From: Mycolicibacterium sp. 018/SC-01/001
GTDB taxonomy: Bacteria; Actinomycetota; Actinomycetes; Mycobacteriales; Mycobacteriaceae
Direction of reading: 5' to 3'
Length of the DNA stretch: 64,000 bases
Assembly (NCBI RefSeq): GCF_007096635.1
Contig: NZ_VKAA01000001.1
Location: 434,001-498,000, forward strand
A model generated the notes under the pieces. The model worked only from the letters and a program-made list of their open reading frames with translations, had not been told where the DNA came from and ran no database searches. Position numbers and translations under genes: made by a program. This document shows, in pieces, positions 33,511 to 41,930 of this stretch. Within the stretch, counting starts at the first letter, position 1. Each line of letters starts with the position of its first letter.

Positions 33511-34500
33511 ATGGCGAAAGCGATCGTGTTCGACGAACCGGGTCCGCCTGAGGTGCTTCAGTGGCGAGACGTTGCGCCGATCGCTCCGGCCGCCCACGAG
33601 GTGCTGATCCGGGTGGAAGCCACCGGGATCAACAACGCCGATCTGATGAAGCGCCGCGGACAGTATCCGAACAGCGCGGCGGCGCCGCAGATTCTCGGTT
33701 TGGAATGCGCGGGGTCAGTCAGTGCCGTCGGCGACGACGTCGCTGGGTTCCGGGTGGGAGACCGGGTGTGCGCTCTTCTCGACGGTGGAGGTTACGCAGA
33801 AGAGGTCGCGGTCGCGGCGACCCAGGTGCTGGCGATTCCCACCGCGCTCGACGCCGCTCACGCATCGATCGTCCCGGAAGCGGCCTGCACCGTGTATTCC
33901 AACCTCGCGATGATCGCTGGGCTCGGCAGCGGTCAGACTGTGCTCATCCACGGCGCGACAGGCGGAATCGGTACCTTCGCCGTGCAATGGGCACACGCGA
34001 TCGGCGCCACGGTCATCACCACAGCGAGCACGGACAGTAGCGCGAAGATCGGCCGACAGCTCGGCGCTGATACTGCAATCAATTACAAGACAGAGGATTT
34101 CGTCACTGCCACTCTGGATGCCACGGACGGTCGCGGTGTCGACGCCATCCTCGACGTGGTGGGAGCGGACTACCTCGATCGCAATCTGCACTGCCTCGCC
34201 GACGACGGTCATCTGGTGACCATCAGCGGCCACGGTGGCTCGGTGCCGCTCGATCTGAGCCTGCTACTGGAACGACGCGCCAGCGTGAGCGCGACACTGC
34301 TCAACCCCCGTCCACCAGAGCATAAGGCAGCCATCGTCGACGGAGTGCGCCGGGATGTGATGCCACTGCTCGAATCGGGGGCCATCAAGCCCCTGGTTCA
34401 CGCGGAGGTTCCGATGGCTGAGGCCGCGCGGGGGCATGCGCTCCTGGAGTCGGGTTCGGTCGTCGGTCGGGTGGTTCTGGTCAACGCCCGTCAGTCGTGA
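33511..34500 (+). CDS. Zinc-independent MDR / quinone oxidoreductase (PIG3-like)
   Basis: 329 residues. GroES-like N-terminal domain (MAKAIVFDEPGPPEVLQWRDV, GINNADLMKRRGQYP) and Rossmann domain with HGATGGIGTFAVQW (NADPH-binding GxGxxG type). It lacks the structural zinc Cys cluster of alcohol dehydrogenases, so it belongs to the NADPH:quinone reductase/TP53I3 group. The 3' end overlaps the convergent LysR gene by 20 bases. No clear regulator site was found upstream, but a GAGCCCCGGGCATCCTGGGG hairpin region lies around 33460. Confidence 0.9.
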   Translation: MAKAIVFDEPGPPEVLQWRDVAPIAPAAHEVLIRVEATGINNADLMKRRGQYPNSAAAPQILGLECAGSVSAVGDDVAGFRVGDRVCALLDGGGYAEEVAVAATQVLAIPTALDAAHASIVPEAACTVYSNLAMIAGLGSGQTVLIHGATGGIGTFAVQWAHAIGATVITTASTDSSAKIGRQLGADTAINYKTEDFVTATLDATDGRGVDAILDVVGADYLDRNLHCLADDGHLVTISGHGGSVPLDLSLLLERRASVSATLLNPRPPEHKAAIVDGVRRDVMPLLESGAIKPLVHAEVPMAEAARGHALLESGSVVGRVVLVNARQS

Positions 34501-35404
34501 TCGACCCGACACCGGCAACCGCTGTGACGTTGTGCCACACCTCGAGAAAGGCTCGCAGCGGGGCACTCGGGTTCAGATCGTCACGCCAGACGAGCACCTT
34601 CTGGAACGGTATCGACGGCTGAAGCGGACGGGTGACGAGCGCGCCGAGGTCGTCCAGCGCTGGGTCTGTGCTCGCAGAGATCGCGATACCGACACCCTGT
34701 CTGGCGAAGGCGACCTGAAGCCGCACGTCATTTGCGGCATAGGAAATGAAGGGCTTCAGGTTCTGTTGCTCGAACGCGGAGTCGATGAGCGGCCGCAAAC
34801 CGCTCGTCGTGGTGTAGCAGATGACAGGGTGCTCGGCGACAGTGGACAGCGGGACCGAGTCCTCCGGAAGGTCGAACCTCGCCGGGTCGAACACCGCGAC
34901 CAACTCACCGTCGTGAACCACGTCGGCGCCGATGTCGTCGGGCAGCGGATCGACGGGTGCCGCGATGACGGCCGCATTGAGTTGACCGCGGCCGACCATC
35001 GACAGCAGCGGTGCGCTGGTTCCCTCCGTGACCACGACTTCTACACCGGGATAACGAGAGTGGTACATGCCGAGGGCGTCGGGAACGCATGTGTGTTCCA
35101 CACCGGTGACCGTGCCGAAGGTCAGGCGACCCTTGAGCAATCCGTTGCGACCGATGAAGTCTGCCTTGGCTTCCGCCAACAGCGCGAGGCACTGGCGGGC
35201 ATAGGGCAACAATGTCTCACCACCGGCGGACAACACGATGCCCTTGGACGTGCGAGTGAAGAGTGGCTCCCCGAGTTCTCGCTCCAAAAGCGAGATCTGC
35301 TGGCTGATCGACGGCTGCGCAACATGGCAGCGCGCCGCAGCCCGAGTGAAGGACTCTTCCTCCGCGACCGCCACGAAGTACGTCAACGCACGAAGTTCCA
35401 CCAT
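34481..35404 (-). CDS. LysR-family regulator, candidate for the composite-element regulon
   Basis: 307 residues from ATG 35404. DNA-binding domain MVELRALTYFVAVAEEESFTRAAARCHVAQPSISQQISLLERELG; effector domain with LTFGTVTGVEHTCVPDAL, DPARFDLPEDSVPLS and VRLQVAFARQGVGIAI. The CatR/BenM-like opening suits ligands such as muconate or dicarboxylates. It is divergent from a PcaC-like gene, with copy D of the composite LysR element between them, and the other three copies precede SRPBCC, fumC and the malic enzyme. Regulation of those genes by this protein is inferred. Confidence 0.9.
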   Translation of the reverse strand: MVELRALTYFVAVAEEESFTRAAARCHVAQPSISQQISLLERELGEPLFTRTSKGIVLSAGGETLLPYARQCLALLAEAKADFIGRNGLLKGRLTFGTVTGVEHTCVPDALGMYHSRYPGVEVVVTEGTSAPLLSMVGRGQLNAAVIAAPVDPLPDDIGADVVHDGELVAVFDPARFDLPEDSVPLSTVAEHPVICYTTTSGLRPLIDSAFEQQNLKPFISYAANDVRLQVAFARQGVGIAISASTDPALDDLGALVTRPLQPSIPFQKVLVWRDDLNPSAPLRAFLEVWHNVTAVAGVGSITTDGR

Positions 35405-35478
35405 TCGCCCTTCGATCACACAGCGCTCCCAGCGTAGCCACCGGACAGCCACATCCGCTGCGCAGCTCTGCGTCCGTC

Positions 35479-35520
35479 ATAGTTTGCGCCTATGACACTG
35501 CAGGAAATGCGTATTGGACG
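35479..35520 (+). promoter_or_regulatory. Composite LysR-type element, copy D (PcaC-like promoter)
   Basis: ATAGT-N5-CCTAT (35479-35493), 18 bases, then TATTGGACG (35512-35520), ending 75 bases before the ATG at 35596. The dyad core is also readable as a perfect CATAG-N7-CTATG (35478-35494). The LysR start is 74 bases away on the other side. This is the only copy next to a LysR gene. Confidence 0.7.
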
Positions 35521-35595
35521 GCGAGCAGATGCGCCGACAGGCTGGAAATGAGGCCCACGGCGCAATCGTGTGATACCAGAAGGAGGGCAGATCTG

Positions 35596-35904
35596 ATGCC
35601 GGAGAGCAGTCCCCGCGAAGCTGCGCGGCGGTTCACCCCCGAGTTGTCGGCCCTCATCGAGGACCCGCTCTTCGCTCAGGTGTGGGACGACCCCCGACTC
35701 AGCCCCCGGGACCGCAGTCTTGTCACCCTGGCCGCACTAGCCGTGCTCGTCAGACCCGACGAGTTCCGCGCGCATCTGCGTCGGGCCGTCGACAACGGCG
35801 TCACGCATGCCGAGATCTCGGCGATGATCACCCACATCGCGTTCTACGGGGGCTTCCCGGCGGCGGTCACGGCATCCACGATCGCCGCGGACGCCTTGCT
35901 CTGA
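35596..35904 (+). CDS. Carboxymuconolactone decarboxylase family, PcaC-like
   Basis: 102 residues. The CMD helical core FTPELSALIEDPLFAQVWDDPRLSPRDRSLVTLAALAVL...EFRAHLRRAVDNGVTHAEISAMITHIAFYGGFPAAVTA matches the PcaC pattern. The redox CxxC/Cys-His pair of AhpD-type members is absent, so a decarboxylase-like role on a muconolactone-type substrate is more likely than peroxidase activity. GGAGG precedes the ATG by nine bases. It is divergent from the LysR gene and carries copy D of the composite element. Confidence 0.85.
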   Translation: MPESSPREAARRFTPELSALIEDPLFAQVWDDPRLSPRDRSLVTLAALAVLVRPDEFRAHLRRAVDNGVTHAEISAMITHIAFYGGFPAAVTASTIAADALL

Positions 35905-35931
35905 GCGACGATCTTTCGAGCGAAAGACCGG

Positions 35932-36489
35932 TTACGACGCGGCTGAAGCGTGCTCGCGGGCCCATCGCGCGATGCTCTCCGCGTACCGCGGCGTCTCGAC
36001 CCGGCAATGCCGACCCGATGCCTCGGTGCGCGCCGTCGCCGCCTCTTCGAACGTTTGCCCCTGCTGGGCAATGAATTCCAGGAACTCCTCGGTCGGATGA
36101 GCCGTCACCGTATTGGTGTAGCGGCACCGATCACCCTCGATCTGTTCCATGCGTAGCTCCCAGATCACCTGGGTCGTCGTCCATCCCGCCGGGGTCAACG
36201 CGTTCGAGATCGACACCATCTTGCAGTAGTGCGGCTCTGCGACCTCATACCGGTAGTTCTGCACGATCAGCGCCGTGCCGATCATCTCCACGTTGATCGA
36301 CATCGGTGTGCCGTCATCATCGACGGTGTATCCCGCGGCCTTGTGATCGCCCGGTGCACAGCGCTGATACTCGTGTGTGGGAAGGGTCTTGAGCCACTGC
36401 TCGATGTTCACGCTCTCGAACGGCGCATCCACTTCAGCAGTCACCACGATGTGAGAAAGTTCCATGTCCTCGCGGACTTCGGTGCTCAT
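35932..36489 (-). CDS. SRPBCC-family protein
   Basis: 185 residues. The START/SRPBCC fold is indicated by VTAEVDAPFESVNIEQWLKTLPTHEYQRC at the start, INVEMIGTALIVQNYRYEVAEPHYCKMVS in the middle and a long C-terminal helix (AQQGQTFEEAATARTEASGRH). The family binds hydrophobic ligands and includes cyclases and dehalogenases; no function is assigned here. The ATG at 36489 has GGAG upstream. It is convergent with the PcaC-like gene (27 bases), and copy C of the composite element precedes it, linking the two. Confidence 0.8.
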   Translation of the reverse strand: MSTEVREDMELSHIVVTAEVDAPFESVNIEQWLKTLPTHEYQRCAPGDHKAAGYTVDDDGTPMSINVEMIGTALIVQNYRYEVAEPHYCKMVSISNALTPAGWTTTQVIWELRMEQIEGDRCRYTNTVTAHPTEEFLEFIAQQGQTFEEAATARTEASGRHCRVETPRYAESIARWAREHASAAS

Positions 36490-36547
36490 CGCCATCTCCT
36501 TCACCCACGCACTCGACCTCAGAAGTATCGAATCGCGTTGCGGGCCC

Positions 36548-36590
36548 TGTCCAATACAGAAGCAATCTGCCTCGCATAGGAGTTACCTAT
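36548..36590 (-). promoter_or_regulatory. Composite LysR-type element, copy C (SRPBCC promoter)
   Basis: Minus strand: perfect ATAGG-N5-CCTAT (36590-36576), 19 bases, TATTGGACA (36556-36548), ending 58 bases before the SRPBCC ATG. Located between that start and the stop of the upstream tetR. Same layout as copies A, B and D. Confidence 0.7.
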
Positions 36591-36630
36591 CGGCAGCCAG
36601 CTTTCCGGTGCGCACGGTGACTGAATGCGA

Positions 36631-37248
36631 TCAGCCATCGTGGTCGGCGCTCAGCAACCCCGCCCGCGCCGCGGTGAGTGTCACCCGAACGGCCAGTTCG
36701 ATCAACGGGGAATCGATCGGATCGCCCGTGGTGACCATGCGATAAAAGAGCGGCGCCCTGAAGGTGGTGAGCAACTGATCGGCATCACACGTCTCGGGGA
36801 GCTCCCCGCGCGCAATCGCGCGGGTCACCACCGGCGTCGCACGCACAGCCTGATGTTCGAAGTAGCGACGAGTCGCTTCGCTGAGGGCCGGGGACTTCAG
36901 CCCGGCGGTCAGCACGTACGCGGCGACCTGGCGCCCGGCCCCGGTGTTGAGCGCGTCGGCCAATTCGCTGCCGAGTGCGTAGAGGTCGGTGTCGATACTG
37001 CCTGTGTCCGGAACGGGCACCGCCTCGACCGACCATGACGTGAGCGCTTCCAGCAGGAGATCGTCGAGGGTTGGCCACCGTCGATAGACGGTGGTCTTGT
37101 TCACCCCCGCCCGTCGGGCGATGGCGTCCACGCTCAGCGTCGCGTAACCGCCGTCGACCAACTCATCGAATGCTGCGGTCAGTATCGCGTCACGAACACG
37201 CGCGCTGCGCCCGCCCGTGCGTACACCCTGCGTGGCCTGCCTGTTCAC
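36631..37248 (-). CDS. TetR-family transcriptional regulator
   Basis: 205 residues from GTG 37248. TetR DNA-binding domain (about 18-65): RVRDAILTAAFDELVDGGYATLSVDAIARRAGVNKTTVYRRWPTLDDLLLEAL, with the TTVYRRWP recognition helix. The C-terminal domain contains VVTRAIARGELPETCDADQLLTTFRAPLFYRMVTTGDPI, typical of the TetR_C_11/16 group. It is divergent from a quinone-oxidoreductase-like MDR gene, its probable target. A short GCCCC/GGGGC hairpin (37305-37319) lies just before that gene. Confidence 0.92.
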   Translation of the reverse strand: MNRQATQGVRTGGRSARVRDAILTAAFDELVDGGYATLSVDAIARRAGVNKTTVYRRWPTLDDLLLEALTSWSVEAVPVPDTGSIDTDLYALGSELADALNTGAGRQVAAYVLTAGLKSPALSEATRRYFEHQAVRATPVVTRAIARGELPETCDADQLLTTFRAPLFYRMVTTGDPIDSPLIELAVRVTLTAARAGLLSADHDG

Positions 37249-37363
37249 ACTTATCGCCTCAGTTTGTTGCGTTAAATCGCTGCGTCTGACACGCTAGCAC
37301 TACAGCCCCTTCGTGGGGCGATAACAGTCGATCGTCGATACCGCACAAAAACAGGAGGTAGCG

Positions 37364-38377
37364 ATGCCGACAGCGATGAAAGCGATTCGGCTGCACGAAT
37401 TCGGTGGGCCGGAGGTTTTGCGGTACGAGACGGTCCCGGCTCCCGAGCTGCGCGCCGGTGAGGTTCTCGTTCGTGTCCGCGCAGTCGGCCTCAACCCGCC
37501 CGACTGGTACCTGCGCGACGGGTATCGGAGCCAACAGCTCCCGGCCGACCTCCGCCCGGAGATACCGCTGCCGGCCATTCCCGGATCTGATGTGTCCGGC
37601 ACCGTCGAAGCCGTCGCCGACGACGTCACGGGTTTCTCCGTCGGCGACGACGTGTTCGGCATGCTCAGGTTCCCGAGTTTCGGCGACAGCGCCGCCTACG
37701 CCCAATACGTCACCGCACCGGCGTCGGACGTGGCGCTGAAGCCGGCCGGTGTCGAGCATGTGGATGCCGCAGCATCGGCGATGTCGGGGCTGACGGCGTG
37801 GCAGTTCCTCATCGAGCTCGGCCACGACGTACAGAATCCCCTTCAGCCCTCGGCGCATCGTCCGGTTCCGCTGCAGGGCAGGACAGTTCTGGTGAACGGG
37901 GCTGCGGGAGGGGTCGGCCACATCGCCGTGCAGTTGGCGAAGTGGCGAGGCGCGAGGGTCATCGCGGTCGCGTCTGGTCGCCACGAATCACTGCTGCGCG
38001 ACCTGGGTGTCGACGAGTTCGTCGATTACACCCAGACCCCACCCGAAGACGCCGTGCGCGATGTCGATCTCGTGCTGGACACGATCGGCGGCCCGGACAC
38101 CAACCGGTTCCTCCGTACGCTCACCCGCGGCGGCACGTTGTTCCCGGTCTTCCCTGGATTTTCCGACGATGAGCAAGCCGGCGAACTCGGCGTCACCGTG
38201 TCGATGACGCAGGTCCGCTCGAACGGCACGCAGCTCGCGCAACTGGCGTCCCTGCTCGCCGACAACACGGTCCGGATCGCCATCGACAGCACGTTTGCGC
38301 TCGAGGATGCCCGGGCCGCACACGAGCGTGCCGAAGGCGGCCACATCCAAGGCAAGATCGTGCTGACGGTCGACTAG
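37364..38377 (+). CDS. NADP-dependent MDR oxidoreductase (quinone reductase type)
   Basis: 337 residues. GroES-like domain (MKAIRLHEFGGPEVLRYETVPAPELRAGEVLVRVRAVGLNPPDW) and Rossmann domain (VLVNGAAGGVGHIAVQLAKWRGARVIAVAS). It lacks the zinc-binding Cys lobe. Such enzymes reduce quinones or enones. AGGAGG is five bases before the ATG. It is divergent from a TetR gene and convergent with mmpL, with only 8 bases between the stops. Confidence 0.9.
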   Translation: MPTAMKAIRLHEFGGPEVLRYETVPAPELRAGEVLVRVRAVGLNPPDWYLRDGYRSQQLPADLRPEIPLPAIPGSDVSGTVEAVADDVTGFSVGDDVFGMLRFPSFGDSAAYAQYVTAPASDVALKPAGVEHVDAAASAMSGLTAWQFLIELGHDVQNPLQPSAHRPVPLQGRTVLVNGAAGGVGHIAVQLAKWRGARVIAVASGRHESLLRDLGVDEFVDYTQTPPEDAVRDVDLVLDTIGGPDTNRFLRTLTRGGTLFPVFPGFSDDEQAGELGVTVSMTQVRSNGTQLAQLASLLADNTVRIAIDSTFALEDARAAHERAEGGHIQGKIVLTVD

Positions 38378-38385
38378 CTTCCGAT

Positions 38386-41298
38386 TCAGCTGTCGGCCGC
38401 TGCCGTCGGGGTGTCCCGCTTGCGCTCGTCGAGGTGCAGCAGTTCCCTTACGGCCGTGCGAGTTCCGTACGGCCGGAACATGCGGCTGGCCGGACTCGGT
38501 CGAACGTTGAGCGGCCACCAGAACCACCGGCCCAGCAGCGCCGCGATGGACGGTGTCATGAACGAGCGCACCACGAGTGTGTCGAACAACAGGCCGAGCC
38601 CGATCGTGGTGCCGATCTGACCGAGCACCACGAGGTCGCTGAAGATGAACGACGACATCGTCGCCGCGAAGACCAATCCCGCTGCGGTGACGACACGGCC
38701 GGTACCGGCCATGGCCCGGATGATGCCGGTACGCAGGCCGGCGTGCATCTCTTCCTCGAACCGGGAGATCAGCAGCAAGTTGTAGTCGGCACCTACCGCG
38801 AGCAACAGGATGATCGCCAGCGGGACGACGATCCAGAAGAGATGGATGCCGAAGATGTACTGCCACAACAGGACTGACAGACCGACCGATGCTCCCAGGG
38901 ACAGTGCCACGGTACCGACGATCACGATCGCGGCGACGATGCTGCGGGTGATGAACATCATCACCAGCAGGATCAGCGCCATCGCCGCCAGTGCGGAGAT
39001 CAGCAGATCGTAGGTCATCCCCTCCTGGATGTCCTTGTTCGTCGAGGCGAGACCGGCGACGTAGATCTTGGCATCCGACATCGGGGTGGCCTTCAGCGCA
39101 TCGAAGGCCGCGTCCTTGATCGCGTCGATGTGCGGAATCGCCTCGGGATCAGCGGGATTGCCCTGGTGTGTGACGATCATCCTGGCCGCCTTGCCGTCCG
39201 GCGACAGGAACAACTTCAGGCCACGCTTGAAGTCGGGGTTGTCGAACGCCTCCGGCGGCAAGTAGAACGAGTCGTCGTTCTTGGCGTCGTCGAAAGCCTT
39301 GCCCATGGCGGTGGCGTTGACCAGCGCCTCTTGGCTCTGGTTGTTGGTCCCGCCCGTGGTCGCATAGTTCGACAACGTCAGCTCGCGGTTGCGCTCCTGG
39401 ATCGCGATCTGCGGCGGCAGCAGAGCAACCAACTGCGGCTGAAGAGCATCCAGCTTGTCCAGGCTGGCGGTGATGGCGGTGAACTTGTCGGCCAGCTGCG
39501 AGATCCCGTCGAGCGAGTCGAACACCGAGCGCAGCGCGGCACACATCGGGATGTCGAAACAGTGCGGTTCCCAGTAGAAGTAGTTGCGTAACGGCCGGAA
39601 CTGGTCGTCGAAGTTGGCGAGCTTGTCGCGCAGATCGGTGACCGTGTTGACGGTGTCGTGGAAGGCTTCGGTCTGCTCGTGGGTGACCGCGGCACTCTGC
39701 TGCTGCAGGGCCAGCTGCTGCCTGAGCACGTTGATGGTGTTGTCGATCTCGTGCGCTTGCTTGAGCAGATCCTGGGCGCGGTCCTGCTGATAGCTCAGGT
39801 TCATGATCTGGCTGGCGCTCGATGCGCTGATCTGGAACGGGATCGAGCTGTGCGTGATCGGCGTGCCGAGGGGCCGGGTGATCGATTGAACGAGGGCGAT
39901 ACCAGGGGTATGGAGGACCGCTTTGGCGACGCGTTCCAGGATCAGCATGTCAGCCGGGTTCCGCATGTCGTGATCGGCTTCGATCATCAGCAGCTCGGGA
40001 TTGATCCGCGCCTCGGTGAAATGCCGCTCTGCGGCTTGCATACCGACGACGCCGGGCGCAGTGTCCGGGATATACGGGCGGTTGTCGTAGCTCGTCTGGT
40101 AACCGGGCAACGCGAGCACGCCGATCAGTGCAATCCCGAGTGTCACCACCAGCACGGGGCCGGGCCAGCGCACGATGGCAGTGCCGATCCGATGCCAACC
40201 GCGCGCCCGCAGCGTGCGCTTGGGCTCCAGGAGGCCGAATCGACTGGCCAGCAGGAGAACTGCCGGCCCCATCGTCAACGCTGCGGCCAAGGTGACCAGG
40301 ACGCCGAGCGCCGCCGGGATGCCGAGGGTCTGGAAGTACGGCAGCCGGGTGAACTGCATACAGGCCACCGCGCCGGCGATGGTCAGGCCCGAACCCAAGA
40401 TCACGTGCACCGTGCCGCGATACATGTCGTAGTACGCCGGTAGCCGTCCGAGCCCCTTGCTGCGCGCTTCCTGGTATCGGCCGACGACGAAGATCGCATA
40501 GTCGGTGCCCGCCGCAATGGCCAGCAGCGTCAACAGATTCGTGGAGTACGTGGACAACCCGATCACACCGGAGTGCGCCAGCACGGCGACCACACCGCGC
40601 GCTGCCATCAGTTCGACGGCGACTGTGACCAAGACGATCAACATCGTCACCACGGAGCGGTAGACGACCAGCAGCATGATCGCGATGACGAGGAAGGTGA
40701 TGGCCGTGACCTCGTGGGTGCCTTCGCTTCCGACTTCGAAGTTGTCGGTGACCAGGGGTGAGGCTCCGGTGACATAGGCCTTCACCCCCGGCGGCGCGGG
40801 AGTGTCGGCGACGATCTTGCGGACCGCGTCCACCGATTCGTTCGACGCCGCCTCGCCCTGATTCCCGTGCAGGTAGATCTGCACGGTCGCGGCCTTACCG
40901 TCCTTGCTCTGCGACCCGCCGGCAGTGAGCGGGTCACCCCAGAAGTCCTGGATGTGCTCGACGTGCTCGGTGTCGGCCGCCAGCCGCTTGACCAAGCGGT
41001 CATAGAATTCGTGGGCGTCGGCGCCGAGTGGCTTGTCGCCCTCGAGCACGACCATCGCCGCGCTGTCGGAATCGAATTCGTGGAACACCTGCCCGATGTG
41101 CCGCATGGCTTCGATCGACGGGGCGTCCGGCGCGTTGAGACCCACCGAACGCTCCGCGCCGACCACCTCGAGCTGTGGCGCCAACACGTTGGACAGCACC
41201 GCAATGGCAACCCAGACCAACACGATGGGAAGTGACAGGCGGCGGATGAGCCGGGCCATCCGTGACCCTTCGAGGGTCTCGGCGCTGTGGTTGCTCAC
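38386..41298 (-). CDS. MmpL-family RND transporter
   Basis: 970 residues. The mycobacterial large membrane protein layout is clear: one N-terminal membrane helix (about 20-40), a large external domain, five helices (about 195-340), a second long external domain (about 430-720) and six terminal helices. The proton-relay pairs are Asp266-Tyr267 (AGTDYAIFVV) and Asp838-Tyr839 (VGADYNLLL). External loop 2 holds a long Gln-rich coiled coil (IDNTINVLRQQLALQQQ), as in MmpL4/5-like members. The substrate may be a lipid, siderophore or drug. The ATG overlaps the mmpS stop (ATGA). Confidence 0.95.
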   Translation of the reverse strand: MSNHSAETLEGSRMARLIRRLSLPIVLVWVAIAVLSNVLAPQLEVVGAERSVGLNAPDAPSIEAMRHIGQVFHEFDSDSAAMVVLEGDKPLGADAHEFYDRLVKRLAADTEHVEHIQDFWGDPLTAGGSQSKDGKAATVQIYLHGNQGEAASNESVDAVRKIVADTPAPPGVKAYVTGASPLVTDNFEVGSEGTHEVTAITFLVIAIMLLVVYRSVVTMLIVLVTVAVELMAARGVVAVLAHSGVIGLSTYSTNLLTLLAIAAGTDYAIFVVGRYQEARSKGLGRLPAYYDMYRGTVHVILGSGLTIAGAVACMQFTRLPYFQTLGIPAALGVLVTLAAALTMGPAVLLLASRFGLLEPKRTLRARGWHRIGTAIVRWPGPVLVVTLGIALIGVLALPGYQTSYDNRPYIPDTAPGVVGMQAAERHFTEARINPELLMIEADHDMRNPADMLILERVAKAVLHTPGIALVQSITRPLGTPITHSSIPFQISASSASQIMNLSYQQDRAQDLLKQAHEIDNTINVLRQQLALQQQSAAVTHEQTEAFHDTVNTVTDLRDKLANFDDQFRPLRNYFYWEPHCFDIPMCAALRSVFDSLDGISQLADKFTAITASLDKLDALQPQLVALLPPQIAIQERNRELTLSNYATTGGTNNQSQEALVNATAMGKAFDDAKNDDSFYLPPEAFDNPDFKRGLKLFLSPDGKAARMIVTHQGNPADPEAIPHIDAIKDAAFDALKATPMSDAKIYVAGLASTNKDIQEGMTYDLLISALAAMALILLVMMFITRSIVAAIVIVGTVALSLGASVGLSVLLWQYIFGIHLFWIVVPLAIILLLAVGADYNLLLISRFEEEMHAGLRTGIIRAMAGTGRVVTAAGLVFAATMSSFIFSDLVVLGQIGTTIGLGLLFDTLVVRSFMTPSIAALLGRWFWWPLNVRPSPASRMFRPYGTRTAVRELLHLDERKRDTPTAAADS

Positions 41299-41741
41299 GC
41301 CGTCTTGTCCAAGCAGGAGATGTATCCGTTCACGTTGTTCGTGGACCTTTCGTCCTTGACGACACCGTTGACCGTGATGCGGCAGCCGATGTTCGTGCCG
41401 TCGCCCTGTGCGCGCAGATCGGCGTAGAGCGTCGGGTCATCGGTGGTCAACGTCTGCGTCCACGGGAGCGGAACGTCGTCGACACGCTGCGGTTGAGCAT
41501 GGATGTCGAGATAGTTGATGGTGGCGACGGATCCGGGGGACCCGAAGACCTCGAAGATCACGTGCTTGGGGTTGAACCCCGTGTTCTCCAACGCGTCCGA
41601 ACCCGGCCGGGACACTTCGTTGTCGGACCCGAAGATGCCGTGCAAGCGGACCACCGTGAAGGCGACAAGGGCGACGACGACGACGGCAACGATGATCGTC
41701 CACCACCGCCGCGCCAGCCGGCCGACCGAAATCCCGCTCAC
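41295..41741 (-). CDS. MmpS-family accessory protein
   Basis: 148 residues from GTG 41741 (AAAGGCG upstream). One N-terminal membrane helix (WWTIIVAVVVVALVAFTVV), then the MmpS domain: HVIFEVFGSPGSVATINYLDIHAQPQRVDDVPLPWTQTL and ADLRAQGDGTNIGCRITVNGVVKDERSTNNVNGYISCLD, with the two conserved Cys. It pairs with MmpL for export. It overlaps mmpL by four bases and is divergent from a TetR gene, as in MmpS5-MmpL5 systems. Confidence 0.93.
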   Translation of the reverse strand: MSGISVGRLARRWWTIIVAVVVVALVAFTVVRLHGIFGSDNEVSRPGSDALENTGFNPKHVIFEVFGSPGSVATINYLDIHAQPQRVDDVPLPWTQTLTTDDPTLYADLRAQGDGTNIGCRITVNGVVKDERSTNNVNGYISCLDKTA

Positions 41742-41819
41742 TGATTCGCCTTTCGAATCCGGCCGACACGACCAGCACCGGTCGTGTCTGTCGGCCACCC
41801 TGTGGACCGTATGAGAACG

Positions 41820-41833
41820 GTACGGTACCGTAC
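41820..41833. promoter_or_regulatory. TetR operator between mmpS and tetR
   Basis: A perfect 14-bp palindrome GTACGGTACCGTAC. An adjacent ACCGT...ACGGT dyad starts at 41807. It lies 79 bases upstream of the mmpS start and about 98 before the chosen tetR GTG. Position and symmetry fit a TetR that represses the efflux operon and itself. Confidence 0.65.
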
Positions 41834-41930
41834 GAGGCACCGCAACCGCTTGACGCGCGTACCGACGACTGCTCTCACCCGCTCCGAACGTCGTCGGTGG
41901 CGGATGCATTCCGATCCCGAAGGGGGCAGC

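Noticed and set aside
38434..40443. Plus-strand frames opposite mmpL
   Set aside because: The minus-strand mmpL frame carries the full transporter signature; the others are shadows.
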